Below, in pieces: positions 25,050 through 31,780 of a stretch of 37,533 nucleotides of DNA. The stretch is from a virus. How positions within the stretch are numbered: the first letter of the stretch is position 1; each line of letters begins with the position of its first letter. The translations under genes were made by a program, and so were the position numbers. The notes below the pieces were generated by a model. The model had not been told where the DNA came from and searched no databases. It saw only the letters and a list, made by a program, of their open reading frames with translations. The DNA lies in IMG/VR virus record IMGVR_UViG_3300045999_010012, positions 1 through 37,533 of that record; one strand, 5' to 3'.

Positions 25050-25214
25050 TCAGGCTGGCGGGTTGTCGTTATTGGGGGGTTGGGGCAGCGGCATCCAGTC
25101 GGTCGCGGCGAAATGCAGCAGGAAGCCGTTGCGAGCCGACCATGTGCCTTGGACCTCGTTCCAGCGCGCCTCATAGACGCGCTGATGGGGCTCTAGACGG
25201 GCTCGCTTGGCCAC
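25050..25214 (-). CDS. DUF551-like C-terminal fragment (GTG start)
   Basis: A 54-residue product beginning 'VAKRARLEPHQRVYEARW' and carrying 'FLLHFAATDWMPLPQPP', the end expected of a DUF551-like protein (W-x-P-L-P-x-P-P). The matching N-terminal part ('GWQPIETAPRD') lies just upstream in the +1 neighbouring frame, ending at 25193. The two would join after a shift of one base near 25216-25226. Translation alone could start at GTG 25214, but the ribosome-binding site is weak. It stops three bases before the next ATG. Confidence 0.6.
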   Translation of the reverse strand: MAKRARLEPHQRVYEARWNEVQGTWSARNGFLLHFAATDWMPLPQPPNNDNPPA

Positions 25215-25435
25215 GTTGTCGTCGTATCCCTCGGAGCCGTCTCTATAGGTTGCCAGCCGTCAGCAGGGGGTGCGGCTGCGAGCATGGCGGCGTACCGAGC
25301 GCGAAACCAGTCAGAAGCGGGGGCGGTCCAATAGCCCTCATCATCTTGAACGGCGTTGCCGGGGCGAGCGTCATTGAAGGCCCGGACCATCGCCTCTGGC
25401 GGCTCTCTCGGCACTAGGACCCATCCGTCAGTCAT
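25193..25435 (-). CDS. DUF551-like protein, N-terminal part (probably frameshifted)
   Basis: An 80-residue protein starting 'TDGWVLVPREPPEAMVRAFNDA', a common opening in phage accessory proteins, with 'GWQPIETAPRD' at 60-70, the start of the DUF551 domain. After 'PRD' the frame degenerates to 'TTTTWPSEPV' and stops. The expected downstream half is present in the alternative frame (25050-25214). This looks like a one-base deletion or a recoding site. The function of DUF551 is unknown. Confidence 0.65.
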   Translation of the reverse strand: MTDGWVLVPREPPEAMVRAFNDARPGNAVQDDEGYWTAPASDWFRARYAAMLAAAPPADGWQPIETAPRDTTTTWPSEPV

Positions 25436-25620
25436 GCGTCGTCTCCTGTTTGACGGGCACGACGCCGAAGGGCCTTCTCTAGCGCGAGGGCTTGCCGCTT
25501 CGACCGGGGCCGAAAGGGCGGCTGATACTCGCGCTCCGCCCGTTCAAATGACGGGCCGTCAGAAAGTCCGGCGAGGCCCATCATGAGCGCGGCAGCGGCC
25601 ATTGTTCTGAACTCGCTCAT
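25432..25620 (-). CDS. Small hypothetical protein (62 residues)
   Basis: Begins 'SEFRTMAAAALMMGLAGLSDGPSFERAEREYQPPFRP' and ends in a basic helix ('SKRQALALEKALRRRARQTGDDA'). The hydrophobic N-terminal segment is short and Gly-containing, so not clearly a membrane helix. I chose ATG 25620, as the upstream open extension is an Arg-rich shadow of the next gene. It has four-base overlaps with both neighbours. I do not recognise its family. Confidence 0.6.
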   Translation of the reverse strand: MSEFRTMAAAALMMGLAGLSDGPSFERAEREYQPPFRPRSKRQALALEKALRRRARQTGDDA

Positions 25621-26039
25621 GCGTCTTCTCCTGTAAGGGCGGCTCGGGCGACCGCGCGCATAAAGTCTCTCTCGCCGTTGGACCCCCACGCCGCGCCGTA
25701 AGACATGGGGCGGGCGCTTTCGGTGGGGTCTTCGCTGGGCCAGAACCGTCCCGTTTCGGGGAACTCGCCGAACCAACGCTCTATCCGCTCCAAAGCCCCA
25801 CGGAGCATCTCTATCTCAGCGGCTTGGCGTTCAAGGGCGTCGAGAAACGAGGGGACGGCCTCGCGGGACAGGGCGATGAAGGCGGCGTCTTTTTCTGACA
25901 CATAACTCGCCACCGGACACCCGCTGTCGCCCTCGATTATCCTCAAGCCCGACCGACCCATAGTGTCGTCCCAAGGCCCCGGCGTAACGCATTCCAGCGC
26001 AGCCCGCAGCCTCTCGCACAGACCGGCTATGTCAGTCAT
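25617..26039 (-). CDS. Ea22-like phage protein
   Basis: A 140-residue protein matching the Ead/Ea22-like pattern: 'CERLRAALECVTPGPWDD', an I-x-x-G strand, then 'EKDAAFIALSREAVPSFLDALERQ' and a helical end with 'LRGALERIERWFGEFPETGRFWP'. Ea22-like proteins occur in accessory operons of temperate phages. Their action is not established, though lambda ea22 affects the lysis-lysogeny balance. ATG 26039 matches the conserved start. Confidence 0.7.
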   Translation of the reverse strand: MTDIAGLCERLRAALECVTPGPWDDTMGRSGLRIIEGDSGCPVASYVSEKDAAFIALSREAVPSFLDALERQAAEIEMLRGALERIERWFGEFPETGRFWPSEDPTESARPMSYGAAWGSNGERDFMRAVARAALTGEDA

Positions 26040-26499
26040 GGTCGGCCCCCTTCGTGCCAAGGGCTGCGATGATGGCGTCGGCGGCTTTGTAGCAGTCAGC
26101 CGCCGTCTCGTTCGCAACAGTGACGCGCGGCCAAATGTCCTGGTTTCCAGTGAACGCGACCCAGATTTTTCGCGCAATCTCCTCCCTCGATACCGGAACG
26201 ACAGGGGATGCGTAGAGGGGTTGGCCAACCAAGTCTTGCAGCCGGTCCATTTGGTCGCTTATTTGCTTTTCACCGGCCCGCTGTTCTTCTACCAAAGCCA
26301 CAAGCCCGCGAATGACCGCCGCTACCTTCTTCATCGAAGGCGCTTCTGCTGCCGGAACCACGACGGCCTTTCCGTCCAAATAGTCGAGCAAAAGTGCGAT
26401 ACTGGGTGCGTCGGGAACCACCACCGCCTCCCCCTCTGGTGCAGGGGTGGGGTCAGCAAGGATGCCGCGCACTTCGTCGGTAACGTCTTTCTCAGTCAT
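26032..26499 (-). CDS. Hypothetical phage protein (155 residues)
   Basis: I do not recognise the N-terminal half, which is acidic and contains repeated A-V-V-V-P segments. The C-terminal end 'SREEIARKIWVAFTGNQDIW' with 'DCYKAADAIIAAL' is a short motif seen at the end of several phage accessory proteins. It overlaps the Ea22-like gene by eight bases. An accessory role in the leftward operon is all that can be inferred. Confidence 0.6.
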   Translation of the reverse strand: MTEKDVTDEVRGILADPTPAPEGEAVVVPDAPSIALLLDYLDGKAVVVPAAEAPSMKKVAAVIRGLVALVEEQRAGEKQISDQMDRLQDLVGQPLYASPVVPVSREEIARKIWVAFTGNQDIWPRVTVANETAADCYKAADAIIAALGTKGADHD

Positions 26500-26538
26500 G
26501 GCTCTTTCCTTTCAGGGTGGCGCGGGCGGCGGACGCCA

Positions 26539-26661
26539 TCACGACTGCTCCGGCCAGGTCATGGCCAGCCAGATCAGGACGCCGATCGAGAGCGGCCAGT
26601 CGGTGAAGCGCCAGTGGCGCCGGCGGCCGGCGGGGATGCGAGGGTGCGCGGCGCGGGTCAT
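26539..26661 (-). CDS. 40-residue membrane protein
   Basis: A short gene in tight coupling, with its ATG overlapping the MazG-like stop by four bases. A basic N-terminus ('TRAAHPRIPAGRRRHWRF') leads into one hydrophobic helix ('WPLSIGVLIWLAMTW'). That fits a small inner-membrane protein. I do not recognise a family. It has no visible ribosome-binding site of its own, so coupling to the MazG-like gene is likely. Confidence 0.5.
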   Translation of the reverse strand: MTRAAHPRIPAGRRRHWRFTDWPLSIGVLIWLAMTWPEQS

Positions 26662-27263
26662 GCGAGCGGGCGTTCCTCAGCGCAGGCTTTGCAAACGAGG
26701 TTGGTCAAATCGACCAGTCGGCCCTCGACCAGGTCCCACACGGCCATCGGAGGTTCGAACGCCAGGGCCCAGTCGGCGGCCTCGACGACGTCGGTGAACC
26801 ATGCCCTGCAGTGCGGGATGCTGGCCCAGTCATCGGACGGGGTGACGCCGAACCGTGCGCCGATCTCGTCCTGGGAGGCGGCGTAGGCGGCGCTGACGCT
26901 TTCATCAGGGGCCAGCATCCGGGTCGCCAGCCCGACCTTTTCCGACGTCGCATTGAACTTGGCGGCGACGGCAGCGGCAAGGTCGATGCCCTCGCCCATG
27001 GCGACCAGATCAGCGCAAATCACCACGTCGGCCAGTTCCTCGGCCAGCTGCTGCAGTGTCGCCCGCGAGCCACGAATGCCGAGGCGCTCGCGCTCGATCT
27101 TCTTGCCGACGTTGCAGGCCTCGCCCGTTTCGCCCGCCAGTTCGTTCAGGCGGTAAGACAGGGTAATTCGCGCGTCCTGATCCCACTCCGCCTGTCGAGC
27201 GATGTTGGCTGCGCGCAATGTAGGAAAGCCGGACGGCGGCTGGATTTCGGCATTCTCGGTCAT
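26658..27263 (-). CDS. MazG-like NTP pyrophosphohydrolase
   Basis: A 201-residue protein. The MazG-type metal-binding set is visible as E45/E48 (GETGE) and E76/D79 (EELAD), each in a helix. The domain hydrolyses (d)NTPs to monophosphates, and phage versions are linked to nucleotide pool balance or (p)ppGpp-related signalling. The C-terminal ~85 residues ('DDWASIPHCRAWFTDVVEAADWALAF') are an additional region I do not recognise, ending with a Cys pair (LVCKACAEE). Confidence 0.82.
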   Translation of the reverse strand: MTENAEIQPPSGFPTLRAANIARQAEWDQDARITLSYRLNELAGETGEACNVGKKIERERLGIRGSRATLQQLAEELADVVICADLVAMGEGIDLAAAVAAKFNATSEKVGLATRMLAPDESVSAAYAASQDEIGARFGVTPSDDWASIPHCRAWFTDVVEAADWALAFEPPMAVWDLVEGRLVDLTNLVCKACAEERPLA

Positions 27264-27409
27264 GTCAGGCTCTCGGCTGGTGTCGGTTCCCGGTTAAGGG
27301 GTGGGCTAAGGGTCGGGGCCGGGCGTGGGGTGACCATGCCGTATTCGCCCGCGCGGGGCTGGTGCGGCATGCGGGCCAGCCGGTCGATGTTGCGGGTCAG
27401 GCTGCGCAT
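27260..27409 (-). CDS. Small Pro-rich hypothetical protein (49 residues)
   Basis: Reads 'RSLTRNIDRLARMPHQPRAGEYG', then a Pro-rich tail. It starts 13 bases inside the end of the preceding gene and stops with an ATGA overlap on the MazG-like start. It fills the only gap between two real genes, and its coupling suggests translation. No family or function is recognised. It could be a mere linker ORF. Confidence 0.4.
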   Translation of the reverse strand: MRSLTRNIDRLARMPHQPRAGEYGMVTPRPAPTLSPPLNREPTPAESLT

Positions 27410-27870
27410 TGGTGGCCGCCGTTCAGATCGTTGTGGCCGGCCAGATCGCGGCGGGCCGTGCGCAGGGCGGGCTCGAGCCGGTCGCGGCCTTCGCCTTTCA
27501 GCCAGGCGTAGCCGAGGCTGGTCTCGCGCTCATGCGCCATGTCCAGCAACCAGACCTGCACGCCGCGGTGCAGGCCGCGCCGGTTGGCGAACTGCAGATC
27601 CTCGACCTCTTCCAGCTGGATGGCGCGGTCGCCGGGCAGGGCAAGGCGGCGGCGCTCGATGTGGCGGGCCAGACCGTGCAGGTCCGGGCAGACCGTCGGT
27701 TTGGTGGTCGCGTCGATGCGGGTCAGGAAGGCAAAGTCAGCGTCGTGGATCATGGGGAGCGTCCAGATGCAGCCCAGTGCGGGCATGGGGGCCGCGCCGA
27801 CGGGCGGCGGCGGGGCGTGGTTGGTGAAGGCCAGGGCCGGGCCGGATTCGAACCAGGGGCGGCGCATCAC
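27397..27870 (-). CDS. Hypothetical protein (157 residues)
   Basis: Starts 'MRRPWFESGPALAFTNHAPPPP' and continues with 'MIHDADFAFLTRIDATTKPTVCPDLHGLARHIERRRLALPGDRAIQLEEVEDLQFANRRG', a helix-rich region with a single Cys. The C-terminal part 'DMAHERETSLGYAWLKGEGRDRLEPALRTARRDLAGHNDL' is charged and helical. I do not recognise a family. Its ATG overlaps the ParB-like stop by four bases, so both are probably made from one message. Confidence 0.6.
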   Translation of the reverse strand: MMRRPWFESGPALAFTNHAPPPPVGAAPMPALGCIWTLPMIHDADFAFLTRIDATTKPTVCPDLHGLARHIERRRLALPGDRAIQLEEVEDLQFANRRGLHRGVQVWLLDMAHERETSLGYAWLKGEGRDRLEPALRTARRDLAGHNDLNGGHQCAA

Positions 27871-29381
27871 GCGGCCTCTTGATCGTCGGCGAACTCTTCG
27901 GAGTCCGGGTCGGCGGCGGGGTCGTTGCCGTCGATGTCCTGTTCGGGTTCGTCGTCCTGGTCCGCAGAGAGCTGGGGCGGGGCCTCGGGCGTGGCGTGGC
28001 CGCCGCCGGCGTTAACGGCCATGGCGATGACCCGGGCCAGCGACCGGCCCTGTTCGGCGGGTGCGGCGCTGTGCCAGTCGCGCAGGTCGGCGACCTCATT
28101 GCCGTTGGCGTCGAACAGGCCGCCCAGTTCGCCCGCCGTCCAGGGCAGCGGATGGTCCAGCGCGGTCAGGATGTCGGGCAGGCGGTCATCGACCGCCGGA
28201 GCCGTGGCGGCTCGGCGTTCCGAGAACAGGGTGTCGGCGCGGCTCTGGGCGGCGAGGATGCGCTGGCGCGCGGCCTCCCTGATCGCCTGGTTGTGCGCAA
28301 TCCGTTCGGCATGGGTAGCAGCGTCAGCGGCGCGGGCGGCCACGATGGCCTTGCCTTCCTCGGTCAGGTCGAACGGGCCGTTCAGCCAAGGGGTGGCATA
28401 GGTTTCAGGTGCGGCACCTTCCGGGTCGATGCCCCGGAGTTCGCGCAGGCCAAGGTCGCGCGCCTCCTGTTCGATGCCGTCCTTGAGCCAGGAGAAGACA
28501 CGACCGGCAAAATGCCAGCCCTCATAGCGGATCGTCGCCTTGAACTCGCCGGTCTGATAGTGCGGGCCTTCGACGGTGATGACGCGCAGGGTCGTGAGTT
28601 CGGCGACGGCGGGGTCGTCAATGGCCGTGCTGTCTACCGGGATGTGGACCCACCAGCTGCGCGGGTCAGCCTTGCGGGTCGCGTGGCCCAGTTCGCCGAG
28701 GACCAGGCGGGCAGCGGGTGAAAGGTCCGGCAGGTCTTCCTCGACCCGTTTCGCCAGCTTCTGCCGCGCGTCGCGCACCGACAGGTGGCGGGGGTCGTCT
28801 TTCGGCAGGGTCATGCGCTGCTGGTCGTTGTCGTCCAGCTGGAGGAAGCGGCGGTGCTGTTGGACGTGTTCAGGCGTGGCGACGATGCGTTCGGCAATCT
28901 GCTGGTTCGTCAGGCCGGCCTCGGCCAGGCCTTCGAACGCCCGGGCCTTTTCGATGGGGTTGAGGTTGCGGCGCTGGATGTTCTCGGCCAAGGCGGCCAG
29001 ACGGCAGCCGAGGTCGTCGGCGGTCAGTTCGCGGCAGGGGATCAGGCGGTCATCCGGCCAGTCTCCGTCGCGGATCGCCTCGGCAATGGCGCGCCAGCGG
29101 CGCTCGCCCCCGACCAGCCGATAGAGCGGCAGGGTGTGGCGGGCGCCGAGGGCGTCAGTGCGCTCGATCGAGACGCCCTGGATGTCGTCGGCCGGGGCGG
29201 CGCGGACCACAAGGTTCTGCAGCAGGCCGTTCAGCAACAGGTCCTCGCGCAGGGCGTCGAGGTCCATGATGGCCTCCTGACTGTCCCAGTCGCGGCGGGC
29301 GTTGGCCGAGTCGGGCAGGATCTGGGCGTGATAGAGGGCCAGCATGCCGTCTGCGGCGGCCGGCGGGTTCGGAACGGTCAT
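27867..29381 (-). CDS. ParB/Spo0J-like protein
   Basis: A 504-residue protein with a ParB N-terminal domain: 'ILPDSANARR' (21-30), box I 'GLLQNLVVR' (52-60), box II 'GGERRWRA' (91-98) and 'AENIQRRNLNPIEKARAF' (132-149). An HTH region ('LTNQQIAERIVATPEHVQQH') follows. The C-terminal half is long, charged and acidic at the end. No ParA lies nearby, so classic partition is unproven. Alternatives are a regulator or a nuclease-like ParB relative. I chose ATG 29381, as upstream residues are Arg/Pro-rich and overlap the next gene. Confidence 0.8.
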   Translation of the reverse strand: MTVPNPPAAADGMLALYHAQILPDSANARRDWDSQEAIMDLDALREDLLLNGLLQNLVVRAAPADDIQGVSIERTDALGARHTLPLYRLVGGERRWRAIAEAIRDGDWPDDRLIPCRELTADDLGCRLAALAENIQRRNLNPIEKARAFEGLAEAGLTNQQIAERIVATPEHVQQHRRFLQLDDNDQQRMTLPKDDPRHLSVRDARQKLAKRVEEDLPDLSPAARLVLGELGHATRKADPRSWWVHIPVDSTAIDDPAVAELTTLRVITVEGPHYQTGEFKATIRYEGWHFAGRVFSWLKDGIEQEARDLGLRELRGIDPEGAAPETYATPWLNGPFDLTEEGKAIVAARAADAATHAERIAHNQAIREAARQRILAAQSRADTLFSERRAATAPAVDDRLPDILTALDHPLPWTAGELGGLFDANGNEVADLRDWHSAAPAEQGRSLARVIAMAVNAGGGHATPEAPPQLSADQDDEPEQDIDGNDPAADPDSEEFADDQEAA

Positions 29382-29518
29382 CGGCGGTCGGTCCTGTGCA
29401 GGGTGAGGTTCAAGGGGCCGCGGGTGCGGCGGCGGCGCGCGTCGGTCTTCGGACGCAGCGGGATGAAACAGATGATCAGGGCCCCGATGGTCAGGGCGAA
29501 AAGGGCGAGGCCGTTCAT
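29378..29518 (-). CDS. 46-residue membrane protein
   Basis: One N-terminal hydrophobic helix ('NGLALFALTIGALIICFIPL') precedes a strongly basic tail ('RPKTDARRRRTRGPLNLTLHRTDRR'). It ends in an ATGA overlap on the ParB-like start and begins just before the stop of the next gene upstream, so it is tightly coupled. The topology suits a single-pass inner-membrane protein. I do not recognise a family. Confidence 0.5.
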   Translation of the reverse strand: MNGLALFALTIGALIICFIPLRPKTDARRRRTRGPLNLTLHRTDRR

Positions 29519-29520
29519 GG

Positions 29521-29856
29521 TCAGAAACGCCCAAAGATCAGGGCCGCCAGCGGCAGGGCGACAAGCGCCGCGCTGACCGTGCCCGCCATCACCATGCCGA
29601 CCGCATTCTTGTGGGCCGCGGTCGTCGGCCGCTGCGCGGACTTCCCGACCCGACGCGCCTGAACGGGCGTCCTTTGCGCGATGGTTTCCAGCACCGAGGC
29701 CCGGGCGGCGTCCAGGGCGGCCAGCGCCTCAGTCAGGCAGCGGTCGGTGCGGGGTTCGTCGTGGGTCCAGAAGGCGTCAGCCTCGGACAGGGCCACGGAT
29801 GCGCCGGCGGCATAGCTGCGGGCGGTCGAGATCGGAAACGGGTCGTGGGAAGCCAT
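29521..29856 (-). CDS. First gene of leftward operon, membrane-anchored
   Basis: A 111-residue protein. The N-terminal ~75 residues are soluble and helical ('CLTEALAALDAARASVLETIAQRT'). A C-terminal hydrophobic helix ('AVGMVMAGTVSAALVALPLAALIF') would anchor it in the membrane. I prefer ATG 29856, with GGAG eight bases upstream, over GTG 29865. It is the first gene after the leftward operator/promoter region. No family recognised. Confidence 0.6.
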   Translation of the reverse strand: MASHDPFPISTARSYAAGASVALSEADAFWTHDEPRTDRCLTEALAALDAARASVLETIAQRTPVQARRVGKSAQRPTTAAHKNAVGMVMAGTVSAALVALPLAALIFGRF

Positions 29857-29987
29857 GCAGGACACTCCGGTGCAGGCCCCGCAGGGCCATGATCAGGGTG
29901 TCCGCACCGACGCCGGTTCATGGAGACCGGTTGAGCGGCACTCGGGGGAGGGGCGGGCGAGGCGCTCGGCCGGTGCGGACGACTGAT

Positions 29988-30039
29988 TGCGTAACGCACA
30001 GTTACGCAGCACGCAAGAGAAAGTTACGCATGGTTACGC
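29988..30039. promoter_or_regulatory. Left operator cluster and candidate leftward promoter
   Basis: An 8-base perfect inverted repeat TGCGTAAC / GTTACGCA with a 5-base spacer (29988-30008) and two more half-sites at 30023-30029 and 30033-30039. On the minus strand a TTGCGT box (30016-30011) and a TACGCA box (29993-29988), spaced by 17 bases, straddle the dyad. A repressor bound here would block the leftward operon. The cluster also lies upstream of the rightward HIRAN gene. Binding is inferred from the repeated motif. Confidence 0.72.
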
Positions 30040-30072
30040 GCTAGGCTCTAAGGTCCTGGCCAGGAGGACGCA

Positions 30073-30543
30073 ATGGTCTTTGGGCGGGACAGGCATCGAG
30101 CGGCGGGTGACTGGGTCCAGTTCACCGGTTTGTTCAACGTGGCCGGCATTCACCACAGGCGGGAGGCCGCCGGGACGTTCGCCCGGCTTGTGAAGCGCGC
30201 CGAGCAAAAAGGCTGGACCTACGGCGTCGGCCTGTTGCCGGAGCCTGACAACCCGCAGGATCCTTGTGCCATCCGTGTCTATGGGGTTGCGCAGTCGAAA
30301 GGACTGTTCAGCCCGATGAAGGTCGAGCAGGGCCATATTGGATATTTGCCGCGCGAGCAGGCTGAGGCTGTCCACCGTGAGCTGATCGTGCCAGGACTGC
30401 CTTATCAGGCCGAACTCTATTCGATTTTCGTCACCGATGGCGGTTTCATTGACGTGAAGATCGCCGTGCTGGGTCCAAAGGGAACGAGCGCGTCAGCCCG
30501 GAAACGGCGCGACAGCAAGGCTGGAGAAACAGCAAAACACTAG
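30073..30543 (+). CDS. HIRAN-domain protein
   Basis: A 156-residue protein. Residues 54-71 ('LLPEPDNPQDPCAIRVYG') and 87-100 ('GHIGYLPREQAEAV') form the HIRAN signature, a fold that binds 3' ends of single-stranded DNA in helicase-like proteins such as HLTF. Here the domain stands alone, with a basic C-terminal tail. It is transcribed rightward between the two operator clusters and convergent to the repressor. AGGAGG five bases before the ATG is strong. It may protect or sense damaged DNA during lysogeny, but that is inference. Confidence 0.78.
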   Translation: MVFGRDRHRAAGDWVQFTGLFNVAGIHHRREAAGTFARLVKRAEQKGWTYGVGLLPEPDNPQDPCAIRVYGVAQSKGLFSPMKVEQGHIGYLPREQAEAVHRELIVPGLPYQAELYSIFVTDGGFIDVKIAVLGPKGTSASARKRRDSKAGETAKH

Positions 30544-30546
30544 CGC

Positions 30547-30568
30547 GACCGTTTTTGACGTATCGGTC
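30547..30568. terminator. Weak convergent hairpin
   Basis: A five-base inverted repeat (30547-30551 and 30564-30568) with a T-rich loop lies between the convergent HIRAN and repressor genes. It might help end both transcripts, but the stem is short and the T-tract is in the loop rather than after it. Confidence 0.25.
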
Positions 30569-30953
30569 AGGCAGATTTTAGAAGCTGCTCGATCGCATCG
30601 GCGACTACGGTCTGTCGAGCCTCCGGGGCCTCGCGAAGGGCGTCGATCACGCGGCGTTCGGTCGGGGTCAGTTCGGATAGGCCGCTGGCGTGAGGCGATC
30701 CGCCTCCTGTCATGAGCCATTCCCAGCTGACCCCGTATTTCCGGGCAAACTGGATAGCGCGCTGGTGAGTTAGTTCGGTGTGTTTTGATGAACCCGGCGC
30801 GCGTTCATAGGCGCGATAGGTGTGGGGCTGAATGCCCAGGCTCTCGGCGGCTGCACCGGCATCGGCCTTAATCCCTTTGCTTTCTTGCCATCGCATCCGG
30901 GCCCAGCGCACGCGCTCGTGGGGCTCGGTCAGGGTCTGCCAATCGTTTTCCAT
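30567..30953 (-). CDS. CI-like repressor, short form
   Basis: A 128-residue protein. 'KGIKADAGAAAESLGIQPHTYRAYERAPGSSKHTELTHQRAIQFARKYGVSWEWLMTGGG' is the Xre/CI helix-turn-helix pattern with the terminal 'WLMTG'. The C-terminal part is only ~45 residues and lacks the LexA/CI peptidase with its Ser-Lys dyad, so RecA-triggered self-cleavage is not expected. I chose ATG 30953, after which the conserved part starts. It faces the Cro-like gene across 84 bases filled with half-sites. Confidence 0.85.
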   Translation of the reverse strand: MENDWQTLTEPHERVRWARMRWQESKGIKADAGAAAESLGIQPHTYRAYERAPGSSKHTELTHQRAIQFARKYGVSWEWLMTGGGSPHASGLSELTPTERRVIDALREAPEARQTVVADAIEQLLKSA

Positions 30954-30963
30954 GTGACGAAAC

Positions 30964-31030
30964 GTTACGCGCTTGCCCGTAACCTCGCGTAACTTTGGCC
31001 TTGCAGGACTCGCGTAACCCGTAGTAACGC
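30964..31030. promoter_or_regulatory. Right operator cluster between repressor and Cro
   Basis: Five half-sites of the GTTACGC motif: 30964-30970, 30977-30983 (one mismatch), 30987-30993, 31012-31018 and 31024-31030 (one mismatch). The last two form an inverted repeat with a 5-base spacer, the same layout as the left operator. A TTGCAG box at 31001-31006 and TAACGC at 31025-31030 could be a rightward promoter, with transcripts beginning near the Cro ATG. Repressor and Cro binding is inferred. Confidence 0.7.
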
Positions 31031-31037
31031 GGAGGCC

Positions 31038-31328
31038 ATGAGCCATTCCGACATCATCGCGCGCATTGGCACCGCTGAGATTGCCGCCAAGCTCGACGTT
31101 CCTGCGGCCCACGTCCGCGTCTGGAAGAACAGGCGGATTCCGCGGGCGATGTACGCTGAGCTGATCGCTGCGTTCCCCGAGGTTACGCTTGGTTTGTTGA
31201 AGGCCGGCGAACCCGGTTCGCATGGTCCCGCTCCTGTGGTGGACGACGCCCCGACCATGGCCGCCGGGACCGCCTGTGGCGCCGATAATCGAAACGAGAA
31301 CATCACGCGAACAGGAGAGGCCGCATGA
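31038..31328 (+). CDS. Cro-like regulator
   Basis: A 96-residue protein. 'IIARIGTAEIAAKLDVPAAHVRVWKNRRIPRAMYAELIAAFP' is a compact helix-turn-helix as in Cro/YdaS-type proteins. It is divergent from the repressor and first in the rightward early operon, the standard Cro position. GGAGG ends only two bases before the ATG, close for a ribosome-binding site, so leaderless translation is possible. The C-terminal third is low-complexity. Confidence 0.78.
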   Translation: MSHSDIIARIGTAEIAAKLDVPAAHVRVWKNRRIPRAMYAELIAAFPEVTLGLLKAGEPGSHGPAPVVDDAPTMAAGTACGADNRNENITRTGEAA

Positions 31329-31780
31329 GCCGCCCCGATCCGAGCCGTTGGCTGAAACTCAAGACGCGGCAGTTGATTGCGGCGTGCGGCGGTCTCGATG
31401 AGGCGTCGCGGGCCTGTGCCGAGGGGTGCCGGTCCTATTCCGTGCCGCACCTGAGCCGGTGCCAGGTGGCGGGCGGGCCCGACTTCCTGCCGATCGACAT
31501 CGTGCTGTGTCTCGAGGCCTATTGCGGCGAGGCCATCGTCACGGCGGCCATGGCCGAGGCGCGGCCCAGCGTGGTCGAGGCCGGGGACCTGCGCGACGAA
31601 CTGTCCGACGTGGTCGAGGGCGGGGCCGCCCTGATGACGCGGTATCGCGCGGTGATGGCCGACGGACGGATGGATGCGGTTGAGCGGGGCGAGATGTCGG
31701 CCCTGCTGGACCAGCTGGTCGATGAGGTGCGCGAGGCGCAGGCGGCGTTGACGCCGGGGCCGCAGCTGGTGCGCTCATGA
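31325..31780 (+). CDS. CII/CP76-like regulator
   Basis: A 151-residue protein. 'RQLIAACGGLDEASRACAEGCRSYSVPHLSRCQVAGGPDFLPIDIVLCLEAYCGEAIVTAAMAEA' follows the pattern of CP76/CII-like phage regulators, which carry an atypical HTH and are placed after cro. The C-terminal helices resemble an oligomerisation coiled coil. ATGA overlaps join it to both neighbours. It may activate lysogenic or replication genes. Exact function inferred. Confidence 0.6.
   Translation: MSRPDPSRWLKLKTRQLIAACGGLDEASRACAEGCRSYSVPHLSRCQVAGGPDFLPIDIVLCLEAYCGEAIVTAAMAEARPSVVEAGDLRDELSDVVEGGAALMTRYRAVMADGRMDAVERGEMSALLDQLVDEVREAQAALTPGPQLVRS

Noticed and set aside
26492-26539. 15-codon open frame on the minus strand between the 40-residue membrane gene and the 155-residue gene
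   Set aside because: It starts with a TGATG overlap and could be a coupling leader, but is too short to support as a gene.
31182-31188. Extra GTTACGC site in the Cro-like gene (and a GCGTAAC at 25982-25988)
   Set aside because: Single half-sites in coding sequence without a partner dyad. They could occur by chance and I did not count them as operators.
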